DNA of 64,000 nt. Origin: Bacteroides sp. Its GTDB lineage: Bacteria; Bacteroidota; Bacteroidia; Bacteroidales; Bacteroidaceae. The DNA lies in contig JAFUNS010000046.1 of assembly GCA_017472925.1 (NCBI GenBank), positions 1 through 64,000 on the forward strand. The letters run 5' to 3'. Below are positions 9,514 to 18,914 of this stretch, piece after piece. Each line of letters starts with the position of its first letter. The first letter of the stretch is position 1. Position numbers and translations under genes: made by a program. Below the pieces are notes generated by a model. It saw nothing but the letters and a program-made list of their open reading frames with translations, made no database searches and had not been told where the DNA came from.

Positions 9514-10356
9514 TTATTTCAAATCAGTAATAGCAAAGAAATCCTGGTCGCCATAATCCAGATTTTCACCGCCCATTCCCCAAATGAATGTATAGTTATG
9601 GGTAGCGGCTGCACTATGAATGGACCATTCGGGAGAAAGAACAGCCTGATCGCCCTTCATCCATAAGTGACGGGTTTCCTGTGGTTCACCCATAAAGTGG
9701 CAAACAGCATGTTCTTCGGGTACTTCAAAATAGAAGTAAGCTTCCATACGACGGCTGTGCAAGTGTGCCGGCATGGTATTCCACACACTACCGTTCATCA
9801 ATTCGGTCATACCCATCTGCAACTGGCAGGTAGGCAATACCTGATTTACCAACATCTTGTTGATGCGACGGTCGTTCGAGCCTTCCAATGAACCCATTTC
9901 GGCCACGATGGCTTCCTTCTTGGTCACCAGCTTGTCGGGATAAGTACAATGGGCATTGGTGGAATTGAAATAGAATTTGGCAGGGTTTGCCGCATCCTTG
10001 CTTTCAAAAGTCACTTCACGGTCGCCTGCACCTAAATAGAGAGCTTCCTTGTAGTTTATTTCATATACGGCATCACCGGCCTTTACCAGACCCGGTCCAC
10101 CTACATTGAAAATACCTATTTCACGACGAGTCAAGAAATGCGGAGCCTTCAACGGATCAATGGCTTCCAAAAGCAAAACTTCATTTACCGGCATGGCACC
10201 TCCCACAATCATGCGGTCATACATGGAATATACCATGTTAACCTCATCAGCCGAGAACACTTTTTCTATCAGAAAATCCCGACGGATTCTTGCGGTATCA
10301 TAGCTCTTGGCATCTTCGGGATGCGCGGCATATCTTATTTCATAATTAGTCTTCAT
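9514..10356 (-). CDS. kduI: 5-dehydro-4-deoxy-D-glucuronate isomerase
   Basis: 280 residues, the standard length. The cupin-type zinc site is visible as H-L-H-S-R-R-M-E near residue 198, with a later HSAAATHNYTFIWGM motif that supplies the fourth ligand region. The C-terminus ends in the family-typical ENLDYGDQDFF. KduI converts 5-keto-4-deoxyuronate (from unsaturated uronic acids) to 2,5-diketo-3-deoxygluconate, the substrate of KduD encoded next. It is the first gene of the kduI-kduD-DUF4861 operon. A -7 box TAACTTTG lies at 10392-10399 on the minus strand. Confidence 0.95.
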   Translation of the reverse strand: MKTNYEIRYAAHPEDAKSYDTARIRRDFLIEKVFSADEVNMVYSMYDRMIVGGAMPVNEVLLLEAIDPLKAPHFLTRREIGIFNVGGPGLVKAGDAVYEINYKEALYLGAGDREVTFESKDAANPAKFYFNSTNAHCTYPDKLVTKKEAIVAEMGSLEGSNDRRINKMLVNQVLPTCQLQMGMTELMNGSVWNTMPAHLHSRRMEAYFYFEVPEEHAVCHFMGEPQETRHLWMKGDQAVLSPEWSIHSAAATHNYTFIWGMGGENLDYGDQDFFAITDLK

Positions 10357-10391
10357 AATCGTATGATGTCTTTAAGTTTATTCCGTTTTCG

Positions 10392-10399
10392 CAAAGTTA
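10392..10399 (-). promoter_or_regulatory. -7 box of the kduI-kduD-DUF4861 operon
   Basis: TAACTTTG on the minus strand fits TAnnTTTG and lies 35 bases upstream of the kduI ATG. No strong -33 TTTG is visible. Confidence 0.5.
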
Positions 10400-10477
10400 C
10401 GAAACTAATTCTATTTCTTGGTATAATTATCGTTCAGAAATATTGTAATTTTTGTTCCAAAACATGCAATATTTGAT

Positions 10478-11887
10478 TTATTGACACAAAATCATACATA
10501 TTTTGTCCTGAAAATCACGAGCCTTTCTTAACTTCATCACATTCTGGTTGATGATGACAAAGGCCAACTGATGCCCGTTGGCTGCCTTGGCATACCCTGC
10601 CAATGAACTCACTCCTGTCACCGAACCGGTCTTTGCCCGAACGTTCCGATAAGCCGAAGTTTTCTTCATCCGGTATTTTAGCGTACCGTCTATCCCCGCT
10701 ATGGGCAGCGATTCATAGAAAGGCAGAAACACTTCGCGGTGATAGTAGGCATACTTCAAATATTCCAATAGCAAGCGGGGCGACACATAGTTATACAAGG
10801 ACACTCCGCTACCATCGGCTATCTTATAGTGCTCGGGATTGAATCCTAACGCTTCCTTCATAAAGGCATACACTGCTTCGGTACCGTTTTCGGCCGTTAT
10901 GCCATGCTGCAATGTATCTTGCAGAGCCAAATGGTAGAACATGGATTCTGCACACAAGTTATCACTTTCCTTCAAAGCCTGCTTCAGCACTTCCCGAATG
11001 GGACGCCGAAGGGTAAACAGTGTCTGGACGCTATCTACCGGACAGACCGAATAAGTTTGCCGGCATACCTCCACACCTTTTTGTTTCAACCGCTCTACCA
11101 ACGTATACAAAAAGAAATCTTGTGAAGGATATACACTTAACGTGGTGGTTGTCTTTTTACTGACATTCCCCGAAATACTTATCACATTACCGTTTTCCAT
11201 CCAGTTTCGGGTAATCTTCAGTTTGCCCGCTTGGGGATTCCGACTCACCGCTTCATTTCTTATCTGATAATAATTGGAAACCGGTGTACATTCCACCACG
11301 GGTAATGAATCGGGTAGGGTAGGAACCACCGTCACTTCCACACATCCACGGTTCAGCATCAAGGGGGACAGATAAGGTTGGAAAGAATAAGGTGCGTCGT
11401 CCCACGACCATCCCGGTCCCCAATATACCGAATCCATCATAGACACATCGGCTACCAACGTATCGGCTATGTAGCGAATACCACTTTGCACCACCGCCTC
11501 CACCAAACTGTCCAGATGCTCTTCCATCAGTTCGGGATCAAATCCCCCTATCAGATACAAGTTCCCTTTCAGCGTATCGTTCTCTATCCATCCACTATGA
11601 CACAAACGGGTATTCATGGTATAATCCTCGCCCAACCGGGCCAACGCCGTAACCGAAGTTATCACCTTCTCGGTCGAAGCGGGGCGATACAGTTTCTCGT
11701 CCTGATACCGATACAATGACTCACCGGTAGTCAGGTCGAACACCGTTACGCCTACTTCCGAGGTTTTCAACACCTCTTCATTCAGTAGTGCATCCAACCG
11801 TTCGGCCATGGTTTGAGCTTTGAGCGAGCCAAAACAAAAACACATGCAAACGGCAAACAAATACCTCATTACATCATTCACGTCCAC
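10478..11887 (-). CDS. dacB: D-alanyl-D-alanine carboxypeptidase/endopeptidase, PBP4 type (peptidase S13)
   Basis: 469 residues. The three penicillin-binding motifs are present: S-T-E-K (Ser71, Lys74), S-D-N (ESDNLCAE) and K-T-G-S (AKTGSVTGVSSLAGY). This is the S13 class, with a large insertion between the first two motifs. The N-terminus has a Sec signal (MRYLFAVCMCFCFGSLKAQ); the internal ATG at 11869 gives a cleaner signal peptide than the ATG at 11887, so it may be the true start. It trims peptidoglycan peptides in the periplasm. It lies 25 bases after the dihydrolipoyl dehydrogenase gene on the same strand, but the two share no pathway. Confidence 0.9.
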   Translation of the reverse strand: MDVNDVMRYLFAVCMCFCFGSLKAQTMAERLDALLNEEVLKTSEVGVTVFDLTTGESLYRYQDEKLYRPASTEKVITSVTALARLGEDYTMNTRLCHSGWIENDTLKGNLYLIGGFDPELMEEHLDSLVEAVVQSGIRYIADTLVADVSMMDSVYWGPGWSWDDAPYSFQPYLSPLMLNRGCVEVTVVPTLPDSLPVVECTPVSNYYQIRNEAVSRNPQAGKLKITRNWMENGNVISISGNVSKKTTTTLSVYPSQDFFLYTLVERLKQKGVEVCRQTYSVCPVDSVQTLFTLRRPIREVLKQALKESDNLCAESMFYHLALQDTLQHGITAENGTEAVYAFMKEALGFNPEHYKIADGSGVSLYNYVSPRLLLEYLKYAYYHREVFLPFYESLPIAGIDGTLKYRMKKTSAYRNVRAKTGSVTGVSSLAGYAKAANGHQLAFVIINQNVMKLRKARDFQDKICMILCQ

Positions 11888-11912
11888 CTATTTTTTAGGC
11901 ACGGTTAAACCA

Positions 11913-13253
11913 TTATAACTCCCGGAAGATTTCTCCTACGGTAGGATGTGGGAATACATATCGTTTCCAGTCTTCTACCTTCTTGCGGTCTTCAATAGCG
12001 ATACCGGCCAACACAATCAGTTCGGAAGCCGGGTTACCCAACATACTGGCACCCAACACTTCACCGTCTTCGGCCACCAATACCTTACATACCCCATTCA
12101 TACCCTCGTTTTCGGCAACAAAACGGCCGGAAAAAGCCATCGGCAATTTAACGGCCTGATACGGGATACCTTCCTTTTGCAAAGCTTCTTCGCTGGCACC
12201 TACCGATGCGATTTCCGGATTGGTATAGACAATGCCCGGTATAGCCCGATAACTCATGGTGTCTTCCTTGCCGATAATATGATGTACAGCCACTTCGGCT
12301 TCGCGTACAGCCGTATGAGCCAATAATGATACACCGTTCAAGTCACCGCACACATATACCCCCGGTACGGACGACTGCAAATGTTCATCTACCTTAATAC
12401 ACTTCCGTTCGGTAAGTTCCAAGCCCAAGTTTTCCAATCCGAAGCCCTTCATTACCGGTCGGCGGCCTACACTCAACAACAGTTTTTCGGCTTCCACCGT
12501 AGCGGCTCCTTCCGCATTTTCGTACGCCACCACCGTACCGTTTTCTCCTTTCGACAAACCGGTTACCTTAGTACTCAACAAGAACTTGATGCCCTTCTTG
12601 GCATATTCTGCGCGAAGCAAGGCCGAAAGTTCCTTGTCTACGCCGCCCAATATCTCATCCATCATTTCGATAACCGTCACCTTTACGCCCAAGCTACAGA
12701 AGAACGAAGCAAACTCCATACCGATTACTCCACCGCCCACAATGACAAGCGATGCCGGCAGTTCCTTATTGTCCAACGCGTTACGATGTGTCCAGTAGTC
12801 CACTTCTTCCACTCCCGGAATCGGTGGAATGAATGTTTCACTACCGGTACAGAGCAACAGATTATCACATTCATAGATTTCTTCTCCACATTTCACTGTA
12901 TTCTTATCTACTACGGTAGCTTCTCCGGTTACGATGGTCACTTGGTGCGCCGTCAGTTTCGCCTTGATACCCAACACCAATTTACGAACCACCTTTTGCT
13001 TGCGTGCAATAATCTTGGCCAAGTCGAACGATGCTTCAGGCACAGTTACCGCATATTTGGATGCATGTTTGGCATAATCATATACTTTCGCTGAATAGAG
13101 CAATGTCTTGGTAGGGATGCAACCCTCGTTCAGACACACACCTCCCAAACTGTTCTTTTCAAACAACACTACACTCAGTCCTGCCTTACCAGCCGCTTCT
13201 GCTGCCGTATACCCTGCCGGTCCACCCCCGACAATTGCCAATTGATATTTCAT
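11913..13253 (-). CDS. lpdA: Dihydrolipoyl dehydrogenase
   Basis: 446 residues. FAD-binding GGGPAGYTAA at 9-18, the redox disulfide motif G-G-V-C-L-N-E-G-C-I-P-T-K (Cys40, Cys45), the NAD-binding GGGVIGMEFASF and the C-terminal H-P-T-V-G-E dimer motif that supplies the catalytic His-Glu. It reoxidises dihydrolipoamide in 2-oxoacid dehydrogenase or glycine cleavage complexes. No partner E1/E2 genes are in the window, so which complex it serves is open. The gene is divergent from nadB. Confidence 0.94.
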   Translation of the reverse strand: MKYQLAIVGGGPAGYTAAEAAGKAGLSVVLFEKNSLGGVCLNEGCIPTKTLLYSAKVYDYAKHASKYAVTVPEASFDLAKIIARKQKVVRKLVLGIKAKLTAHQVTIVTGEATVVDKNTVKCGEEIYECDNLLLCTGSETFIPPIPGVEEVDYWTHRNALDNKELPASLVIVGGGVIGMEFASFFCSLGVKVTVIEMMDEILGGVDKELSALLRAEYAKKGIKFLLSTKVTGLSKGENGTVVAYENAEGAATVEAEKLLLSVGRRPVMKGFGLENLGLELTERKCIKVDEHLQSSVPGVYVCGDLNGVSLLAHTAVREAEVAVHHIIGKEDTMSYRAIPGIVYTNPEIASVGASEEALQKEGIPYQAVKLPMAFSGRFVAENEGMNGVCKVLVAEDGEVLGASMLGNPASELIVLAGIAIEDRKKVEDWKRYVFPHPTVGEIFREL

Positions 13254-13338
13254 ACGTATTCTTTGTTAAAGGTTTATCATTTTGGGTGCAAGATAGGAAA
13301 AATCTCCCAAATAATGAACAACAAATAATAGAATTGCT

Positions 13339-13346
13339 TACATTTG
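13339..13346 (+). promoter_or_regulatory. -7 box of nadB
   Basis: TACATTTG, 21 bases before the nadB ATG at 13368, matches TAnnTTTG. Confidence 0.5.
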
Positions 13347-13367
13347 CAACCATAAATACATCTCATT

Positions 13368-14942
13368 ATGGTAAGAAAATTCGATTTCCTTGTCATCGGC
13401 TCCGGTATAGCCGGTATGAGTTTCGCCTTGAAGGTAGCTCACAAGGGTAAGGTAGCCTTGATTTGCAAGGCGGGATTAGAAGAAGCCAACACTTACTTTG
13501 CACAGGGAGGAATTGCCTCGGTAACCAACCTGAAAGTAGATAATTTTGAAAAGCATATCGAAGATACGATGATTGCCGGCGACTGGATAAGCGACCGCGC
13601 AGCCGTAGAAAAAGTAGTGCGCGAAGCACCTGCACAGATAGAGGAACTCATCAAGTGGGGAGTGGACTTCGACAAGAACGAAGACGGAGAATTCGACCTA
13701 CATAAAGAGGGCGGCCATTCCGAATTCCGTATCCTTCATCACAAAGACAATACAGGGGCTGAAATCCAGACCAGCTTGATAGAAACAGTGAAGGCACATC
13801 CCAATATCACTGTCTTCACCAACCACTATGCGGTGGAAATCATTACCCAGCACCATCTGGGTATTATCGTAACCCGCTATACACAAGGTATAAAGTGTTA
13901 TGGCGCATATATCCTTGACGAGAAGACCGGCGAGGTGGATACTTTCCTATCGAAAGTAACGGTTATGGCCACCGGCGGATGCGAGGCCGTGTACCGACAG
14001 ACCACCAACCCTCTTGTAGCTACCGGTGATGGTATCGCTATGGTATATCGCGCCAAGGGAGTAGTGAAAGATATGGAATTCATCCAGTTCCACCCAACCG
14101 CACTCTATCATCCGGGCGACCGTCCCAGCTACCTTATTACAGAGGCCATGCGTGGTTACGGGGGTATCCTGAAGACTAAGGACGGCAAGGAATTCATGCA
14201 GAAGTACGACCCACGTTTGTCACTCGCTCCACGCGACATCGTGGCACGGGCCATCGACAATGAAATGAAGCTCCGGGGCGAAGACCATGTGTACTTGGAC
14301 GTCACCCACAAGGATCCCGAAGAAACCAAGAAGCACTTCCCCAATATCTACCAGAAATGCTTGAGCATAGGTATTGATATTACCAAGGACTACATTCCGG
14401 TAGCACCGGCAGCACACTACTTGTGTGGAGGTATCAAGGTAGACCTCAACGGGCAGAGCAGCATCGGCCGCTTATATGCCATCGGCGAATGTTCGTGTAC
14501 CGGATTGCATGGTGGCAACCGATTGGCATCGAACTCTTTGATTGAAGCCGTGGTATATGCCGATGCAGCCGCCAAGCATGCACTGAGTGTACTCGAACGT
14601 TACGATTACAACGAAGACATCCCCGAATGGAATGCCGAAGGTACGATGAACCCCGAAGAACTGGTACTCATCACTCAAAGCATGAAGGAAGTGAACCAGA
14701 TTATGGAAGCCTATGTAGGTATCGTACGAAGTAATATCCGCCTCATCCGTGCCTGGAACCGACTGGACATTCTATACGAAGAAACCGAACGCCTCTTCAA
14801 ACGCTGCAAAGCATCGCGCGAACTTTGCGAACTGCGTAACATGATCAACATCGGTTACCTGATTACCCGTCAGGCTATGGAACGCAAGGAAAGTCGCGGC
14901 TTGCATTACACCATCGATTATCCACACGCTGATAAAAAATAG
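13368..14942 (+). CDS. nadB: L-aspartate oxidase
   Basis: 524 residues, full length. FAD motif GSGIAGMSFALKV near residue 10, then TYFAQGGIA, the active-site region EFIQFHPTAL, and the late flavin motif LHGGNRLASNSLIEA. The C-terminal helical domain is of the fumarate reductase/succinate dehydrogenase flavoprotein type. The enzyme oxidises L-aspartate to iminoaspartate, the first step of de novo NAD synthesis. nadA and nadC are not in the window. It is a monocistronic unit whose downstream gap carries repeat copy B and a terminator. Confidence 0.95.
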   Translation: MVRKFDFLVIGSGIAGMSFALKVAHKGKVALICKAGLEEANTYFAQGGIASVTNLKVDNFEKHIEDTMIAGDWISDRAAVEKVVREAPAQIEELIKWGVDFDKNEDGEFDLHKEGGHSEFRILHHKDNTGAEIQTSLIETVKAHPNITVFTNHYAVEIITQHHLGIIVTRYTQGIKCYGAYILDEKTGEVDTFLSKVTVMATGGCEAVYRQTTNPLVATGDGIAMVYRAKGVVKDMEFIQFHPTALYHPGDRPSYLITEAMRGYGGILKTKDGKEFMQKYDPRLSLAPRDIVARAIDNEMKLRGEDHVYLDVTHKDPEETKKHFPNIYQKCLSIGIDITKDYIPVAPAAHYLCGGIKVDLNGQSSIGRLYAIGECSCTGLHGGNRLASNSLIEAVVYADAAAKHALSVLERYDYNEDIPEWNAEGTMNPEELVLITQSMKEVNQIMEAYVGIVRSNIRLIRAWNRLDILYEETERLFKRCKASRELCELRNMINIGYLITRQAMERKESRGLHYTIDYPHADKK

Positions 14943-14975
14943 AAAATAAAGAAGAAGGTAAAGTCATAAATGTAC

Positions 14976-15113
14976 TTTAGGCACGGATTTTTTCGCTTTG
15001 CTCAACAACACGTCACGGATTGCACGGATAAATTTAATGTAAACATACACTAAAAACCGTGTTAATCCGTGACGTGTTGTTGAGGACTTCGTCCGAAAAA
15101 ATCCGTGCCTAAA
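14976..15113. repeat. Palindromic intergenic repeat, family 1, copy B (extended arms)
   Basis: Starts TTTAGGCACGG and ends CCGTGCCTAAA like the other copies, with the same central segment ATGTAAACATACACTAAAAACCGTG. Both arms carry matching extra blocks: a run of T then CG on the left, CG then a run of A on the right, and CTCAACAACACGTCACGG on the left against its exact complement on the right. The hairpin is therefore much longer than in copies A, C, D and F, yet still paired. Confidence 0.85.
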
Positions 15114-15152
15114 AATAGTGGATGTGCATTTGACACATCCACCTTTTTTTAT
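15113..15152. terminator. Intrinsic terminator module after repeat copy B
   Basis: A 9-bp stem GTGGATGTG / CACATCCAC with a short loop, then C and seven T on the plus strand. The minus strand side has ATTTTT after the stem. It lies between the convergent nadB and DPP IV-like genes. Related sequence follows repeat copies D and E. Confidence 0.75.
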
Positions 15153-15156
15153 TTAT

Positions 15157-17379
15157 TTATCGTCCTCCTGCAGGAAGATTCTTCTCCCAATAGTCTACCA
15201 TGCTCTTTCGCAAATGGTAAGTGGTACCTTGACGCTCGTTGATGCTATGCGAACGCATAGGATACGAAATCTGCGAGAATACCTTTCCGTGACGAATCAG
15301 TTCGTTCACCATCATTTCACAACTTTGATAGTGCACGTTGTCATCGCCTGTACCGTGGATAAGCAACAAGTTACCCTTCAGGCCGGCGGCATAGTGAATA
15401 GGTGAACCCTTGCGATAACCTTCGGGATTGTTCTGCGGAGTATTCATATATCGTTCCTGATAGATGGTATCGTACAAACGCTGGTCGGCCACAAAAGCTA
15501 CAGCAATACCGGTATGGAACACATCAGGATAACGGAACATACAGTTCAAAGTCTGGCTACCTCCACCACTCCAACCGGTTACACCGATACGGCTCAAGTC
15601 GATAAATGAATATTGCTTACCCAAATCTTGGATGGCTTGAGCTTGGTCCTGACAAGCAAAGGTACCCACTTCGCCGTAGATACATTTACGCCATTCACGA
15701 CCGCGCGGTGTATTGGCACCCCGGTTGTCTATACTCATTACGATATAGCCTTGATTAGCCAAGTGCTGGTGCCACAAGCTACCGCCACCCCATACATCCT
15801 GTACGGTAGAACTGGCTGGTTCACCATAGATATCAAGTACCACCGGATATTTCTTGTTCGGGTCAAAGTTAACAGGCTTGATCATCCAACCATCGAGCAT
15901 CAGTTCACCGGAACGGGCCTTGACGAATTCCTTCGGTTGCAAGCCCAATGCCTGGTATTGTTGCTTGGCTTCAGCATTGTCTGTAATCATACGCACACTC
16001 TTGTGAGCAGGGAACTGAACCATATCAATTACTGGAGGAGTTTCGGTATTACTGAAAGTATGTACCGCCCATTTACCGGTAGGAGACATGCTGTAGCTAT
16101 GCTGACCGGCCTGGTCCATCGGACTCAAACGCTTCACTTCACCCTTACCAAACAACTTGGCCTGATACAGATAACGTTGGGTAAAGTTATCGGGCGATGC
16201 GATGAAGTAAACCAATCCCTTCTGAGCATCCATACCTACTTCGTGTATAAAATCAAAATCACCCTTGGTAATAGGAATGATTTCCTTTCCGTCGCGACTT
16301 ACACGATACAGATGACGGTAACCGCTACGTTCGCTTTCCCAAGTAAAGTACTTGTTTCCTTTCAACCAGTGGATATTGTCATTGGTTTCCACCCAAGCAG
16401 CATCGGTTTCAGTAAAGATATTCACCGGCTGTGTTTCACCAATCTTCACGGTCCACACCTTATTGGTATTCTGTGGACGGTTCATCTGTTGGATAAAGAG
16501 TTCGTTGCATCCGGGAATGAATTCCATACGGGGAAGGTAATGTTCACGGGCATCACCGGGGATATTCACCCAAGTGGTAGCGCCACCGTCTACCGATACA
16601 TAACCCACCTTTACTGCCGAATTGGTTGTACCGGCCTTAGGATAAGGGAAACGTTGGATAGTAGGATACAAGGCATCTACATTATTAATGATATCAAACC
16701 AACCGGTTCCTTCTGTATCGCTCTGCCAATAAGCAATGTACTTGCTGTCGGGACTCCAACGGAAACCGTCACGACAACTGAATTCTTCTTCATACACCCA
16801 GTCGAAAGTACCGTTTACTATAAGGTCACTTCCATCGGTAGTCAATGCAGTCACCTTACCGTCTGCCAAGTTTTCGGCATAGATATTGTTCTTGGAAACA
16901 TAGGCCACCTTAGTACCGTCGGGCGAGAACTTGGCAAACATCAAGGTTGCTTCAGGACAATGCTTACCCACCTGTTGCAACTTGCCGCTTTGGATATCAA
17001 GTACCCAATAATCGCCACGGGTATCGTAACGCCATACCTGACGGGTATTGGTATAAATCAACACTTTCTGATTGTCGTCACTGAATGTGAAGCTACGTAC
17101 CGGTATGGGCTTTCCAGTTTCGGGATTCACCAACTTACTGCCCGGTATCAACACTTCCTTGGAATTGTCCTTGGCGCTATAGGCCATCACGTCAATGCCT
17201 CCTTCGGCATTACGTTCCATCTTGGAATAGTGCTCACCGTCTTTCATCCAGTTCACATAACCGCCCCCTTGGGTTTTAATCAAACCGCCATATACCGCTT
17301 CTTCAAGTGTCGGTATGTGTTGGGCATACATTGCTGTGACTACCAACAGGCACAGCGTCATTAAGAGATTTTTCTTCAT
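15157..17379 (-). CDS. Dipeptidyl-peptidase IV-like serine peptidase (S9)
   Basis: 740 residues with a signal peptide (MKKNLLMTLCLLVVTAMYAQ). An eight-bladed propeller (DPP IV N-terminal domain) occupies about residues 90-450, including the Y-W-Q-S-D-T-E-G segment and the E-E motif (VYEEEF) that in this family grips the substrate N-terminus. An alpha/beta-hydrolase domain follows, with nucleophile Ser604 in G-W-S-G-G-G, Asp in GTGDDNVH and His in the MRSHSI segment. It should release X-Pro or X-Ala dipeptides in the periplasm. The nucleophile elbow reads GWSGGG where DPP IV enzymes usually have GWSYGG. The next gene, divergent, is also a proline-directed peptidase. Confidence 0.9.
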   Translation of the reverse strand: MKKNLLMTLCLLVVTAMYAQHIPTLEEAVYGGLIKTQGGGYVNWMKDGEHYSKMERNAEGGIDVMAYSAKDNSKEVLIPGSKLVNPETGKPIPVRSFTFSDDNQKVLIYTNTRQVWRYDTRGDYWVLDIQSGKLQQVGKHCPEATLMFAKFSPDGTKVAYVSKNNIYAENLADGKVTALTTDGSDLIVNGTFDWVYEEEFSCRDGFRWSPDSKYIAYWQSDTEGTGWFDIINNVDALYPTIQRFPYPKAGTTNSAVKVGYVSVDGGATTWVNIPGDAREHYLPRMEFIPGCNELFIQQMNRPQNTNKVWTVKIGETQPVNIFTETDAAWVETNDNIHWLKGNKYFTWESERSGYRHLYRVSRDGKEIIPITKGDFDFIHEVGMDAQKGLVYFIASPDNFTQRYLYQAKLFGKGEVKRLSPMDQAGQHSYSMSPTGKWAVHTFSNTETPPVIDMVQFPAHKSVRMITDNAEAKQQYQALGLQPKEFVKARSGELMLDGWMIKPVNFDPNKKYPVVLDIYGEPASSTVQDVWGGGSLWHQHLANQGYIVMSIDNRGANTPRGREWRKCIYGEVGTFACQDQAQAIQDLGKQYSFIDLSRIGVTGWSGGGSQTLNCMFRYPDVFHTGIAVAFVADQRLYDTIYQERYMNTPQNNPEGYRKGSPIHYAAGLKGNLLLIHGTGDDNVHYQSCEMMVNELIRHGKVFSQISYPMRSHSINERQGTTYHLRKSMVDYWEKNLPAGGR

Positions 17380-17478
17380 TGTATAATTTATTAATTATTA
17401 TTTAGGCTTAAGAAAATACTTCGAAACAAAAATAACACATTTCTATCAAACTTCCTTAAAGTATTCAAAGAAAAGCCG

Positions 17479-17486
17479 TATCTTTA
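17479..17486 (+). promoter_or_regulatory. Probable -7 box of the Xaa-Pro aminopeptidase gene
   Basis: TATCTTTA, one base off TAnnTTTG, 35 bases before the ATG at 17522. Confidence 0.35.
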
Positions 17487-17521
17487 CAGCAAAACAGTAA
17501 TAACCTTAAATAATTCATATC

Positions 17522-18895
17522 ATGTTTGCAAAAGAAACGTATGAAAAAAGACGCGCCGCGCTGAAGAAAAGCGTAGGTAGCGGACTCTTGTTGTTCTTCG
17601 GTAACGAAGAATGTGGAATGAACTACGAAGACAATACCTATCACTTCCGTCAGGATTCCACTTTCCTGTATTTCTTCGGATTGAACTATGCCGGATTAGG
17701 TGCTATCATCGATATCGACGAAGACAAGGAAATCATCTTTGGTAATGAGCTTACCATCGACGACATTGTTTGGATGGGTACCCAACCTACTTTGCGCGAA
17801 AAGGCCCAATTGGTAGGCATTCACGAAACACGCCCCACTTGCGAGCTGAAGAAATACATCGAACAGGCCGTAGCCAAGAAACAGACCGTACATTATCTGC
17901 CGACTTACCGTGCCGAACACCGCATCAAATTGTTCGACTTGTTGGGCATCCGTCCGGGAACCGACCAACCTTCCGTACCTTTTATCCGGGGTGTAGTGAA
18001 TTTGCGTAATTACAAGACAGCCGAAGAAATTGTAGAACTGCAACGGGCTTGCGAAGTGACTGCCGATATGCACCTCTGCGCCATGAAGGTAGCTCAAGTA
18101 GGCATGAAGGAATATGAAGTGGCAGCTGCTTTGGAAGCAGTAGCACAAGCTGCCGGATGTTTCGTTTCATTCCCCACTATCGCTACAGTAAACGGCCAGA
18201 CCCTCCATAACCACTACCACGGTAACACCATCAAGGAAGGCGATATGGTATTGATTGATGCCGGAGCCGAAACTGCCATGGGCTATTGCGGTGACATGTC
18301 GTCTACCGTTTGTGCCGGAAAGAAGTTCTCTACCCGTCAACGTGAAATCCTCGATTTGCAGGTAGCTTCACACATGGCAGCCGTAAACGCTTTGAAGCCG
18401 GGTGTACCGTTCAAGGATGTATACGAACTCTCTTGCCGTGTTATCTGTGAAGGTTTGAAAGATATGGGATTGATGAAGGGCGATCCGGCTGAAGCCGTAG
18501 CTGCCGGTGCTCATGCCATGTTCTTCCCTTGCGGATTGGGCCACATGATGGGACTCGATGTACACGATATGGAAAACTTAGGCGAAGTATGGGTAGGCTA
18601 TAACGGAGAACCGAAGAGCACCCAGTTCGGACGCAAGTCTTTACGCTTGGCTCGTCCGTTGGAACCGGGCTTTGTTCTCACCATCGAACCGGGTATCTAC
18701 TTCATCCCTGAGTTGATTGACTACTGGAAATCCGAAAACCGCTTCACCGACTTCATCTGTTACGACAAGCTCGACGCTTGGCGCGACTTTACCGGATTAC
18801 GTAACGAAGAAGATTATCTCATCACCGAAACCGGTGCACAGCTTCTTGGTAAGCGCATCCCGTTGAATGCCGACGAAGTGGAAGCTATCCGATAA
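17522..18895 (+). CDS. pepP: Xaa-Pro aminopeptidase (M24B)
   Basis: 457 residues: an N-terminal aminopeptidase P domain (about 1-150), then a pita-bread metallopeptidase domain. Metal ligands are visible in LIDAGAE, GDMSST, LGHMMGLDVHD and the E-P-G-I-Y-F segment (TIEPGIYF), with a final Glu in the LRNEEDYLI stretch. No signal peptide, so cytoplasmic. It removes the N-terminal residue before proline. The following small gene is 19 bases downstream and probably cotranscribed. Confidence 0.92.
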   Translation: MFAKETYEKRRAALKKSVGSGLLLFFGNEECGMNYEDNTYHFRQDSTFLYFFGLNYAGLGAIIDIDEDKEIIFGNELTIDDIVWMGTQPTLREKAQLVGIHETRPTCELKKYIEQAVAKKQTVHYLPTYRAEHRIKLFDLLGIRPGTDQPSVPFIRGVVNLRNYKTAEEIVELQRACEVTADMHLCAMKVAQVGMKEYEVAAALEAVAQAAGCFVSFPTIATVNGQTLHNHYHGNTIKEGDMVLIDAGAETAMGYCGDMSSTVCAGKKFSTRQREILDLQVASHMAAVNALKPGVPFKDVYELSCRVICEGLKDMGLMKGDPAEAVAAGAHAMFFPCGLGHMMGLDVHDMENLGEVWVGYNGEPKSTQFGRKSLRLARPLEPGFVLTIEPGIYFIPELIDYWKSENRFTDFICYDKLDAWRDFTGLRNEEDYLITETGAQLLGKRIPLNADEVEAIR

Positions 18896-18914
18896 ACCAT
18901 AACCATTAAACATT

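Noticed and set aside
15613-17364. 583-codon open frame on the plus strand opposite the DPP IV-like gene
   Set aside because: Fully antisense to a well-supported gene, no signal peptide or family motif, low-complexity reverse-codon composition.
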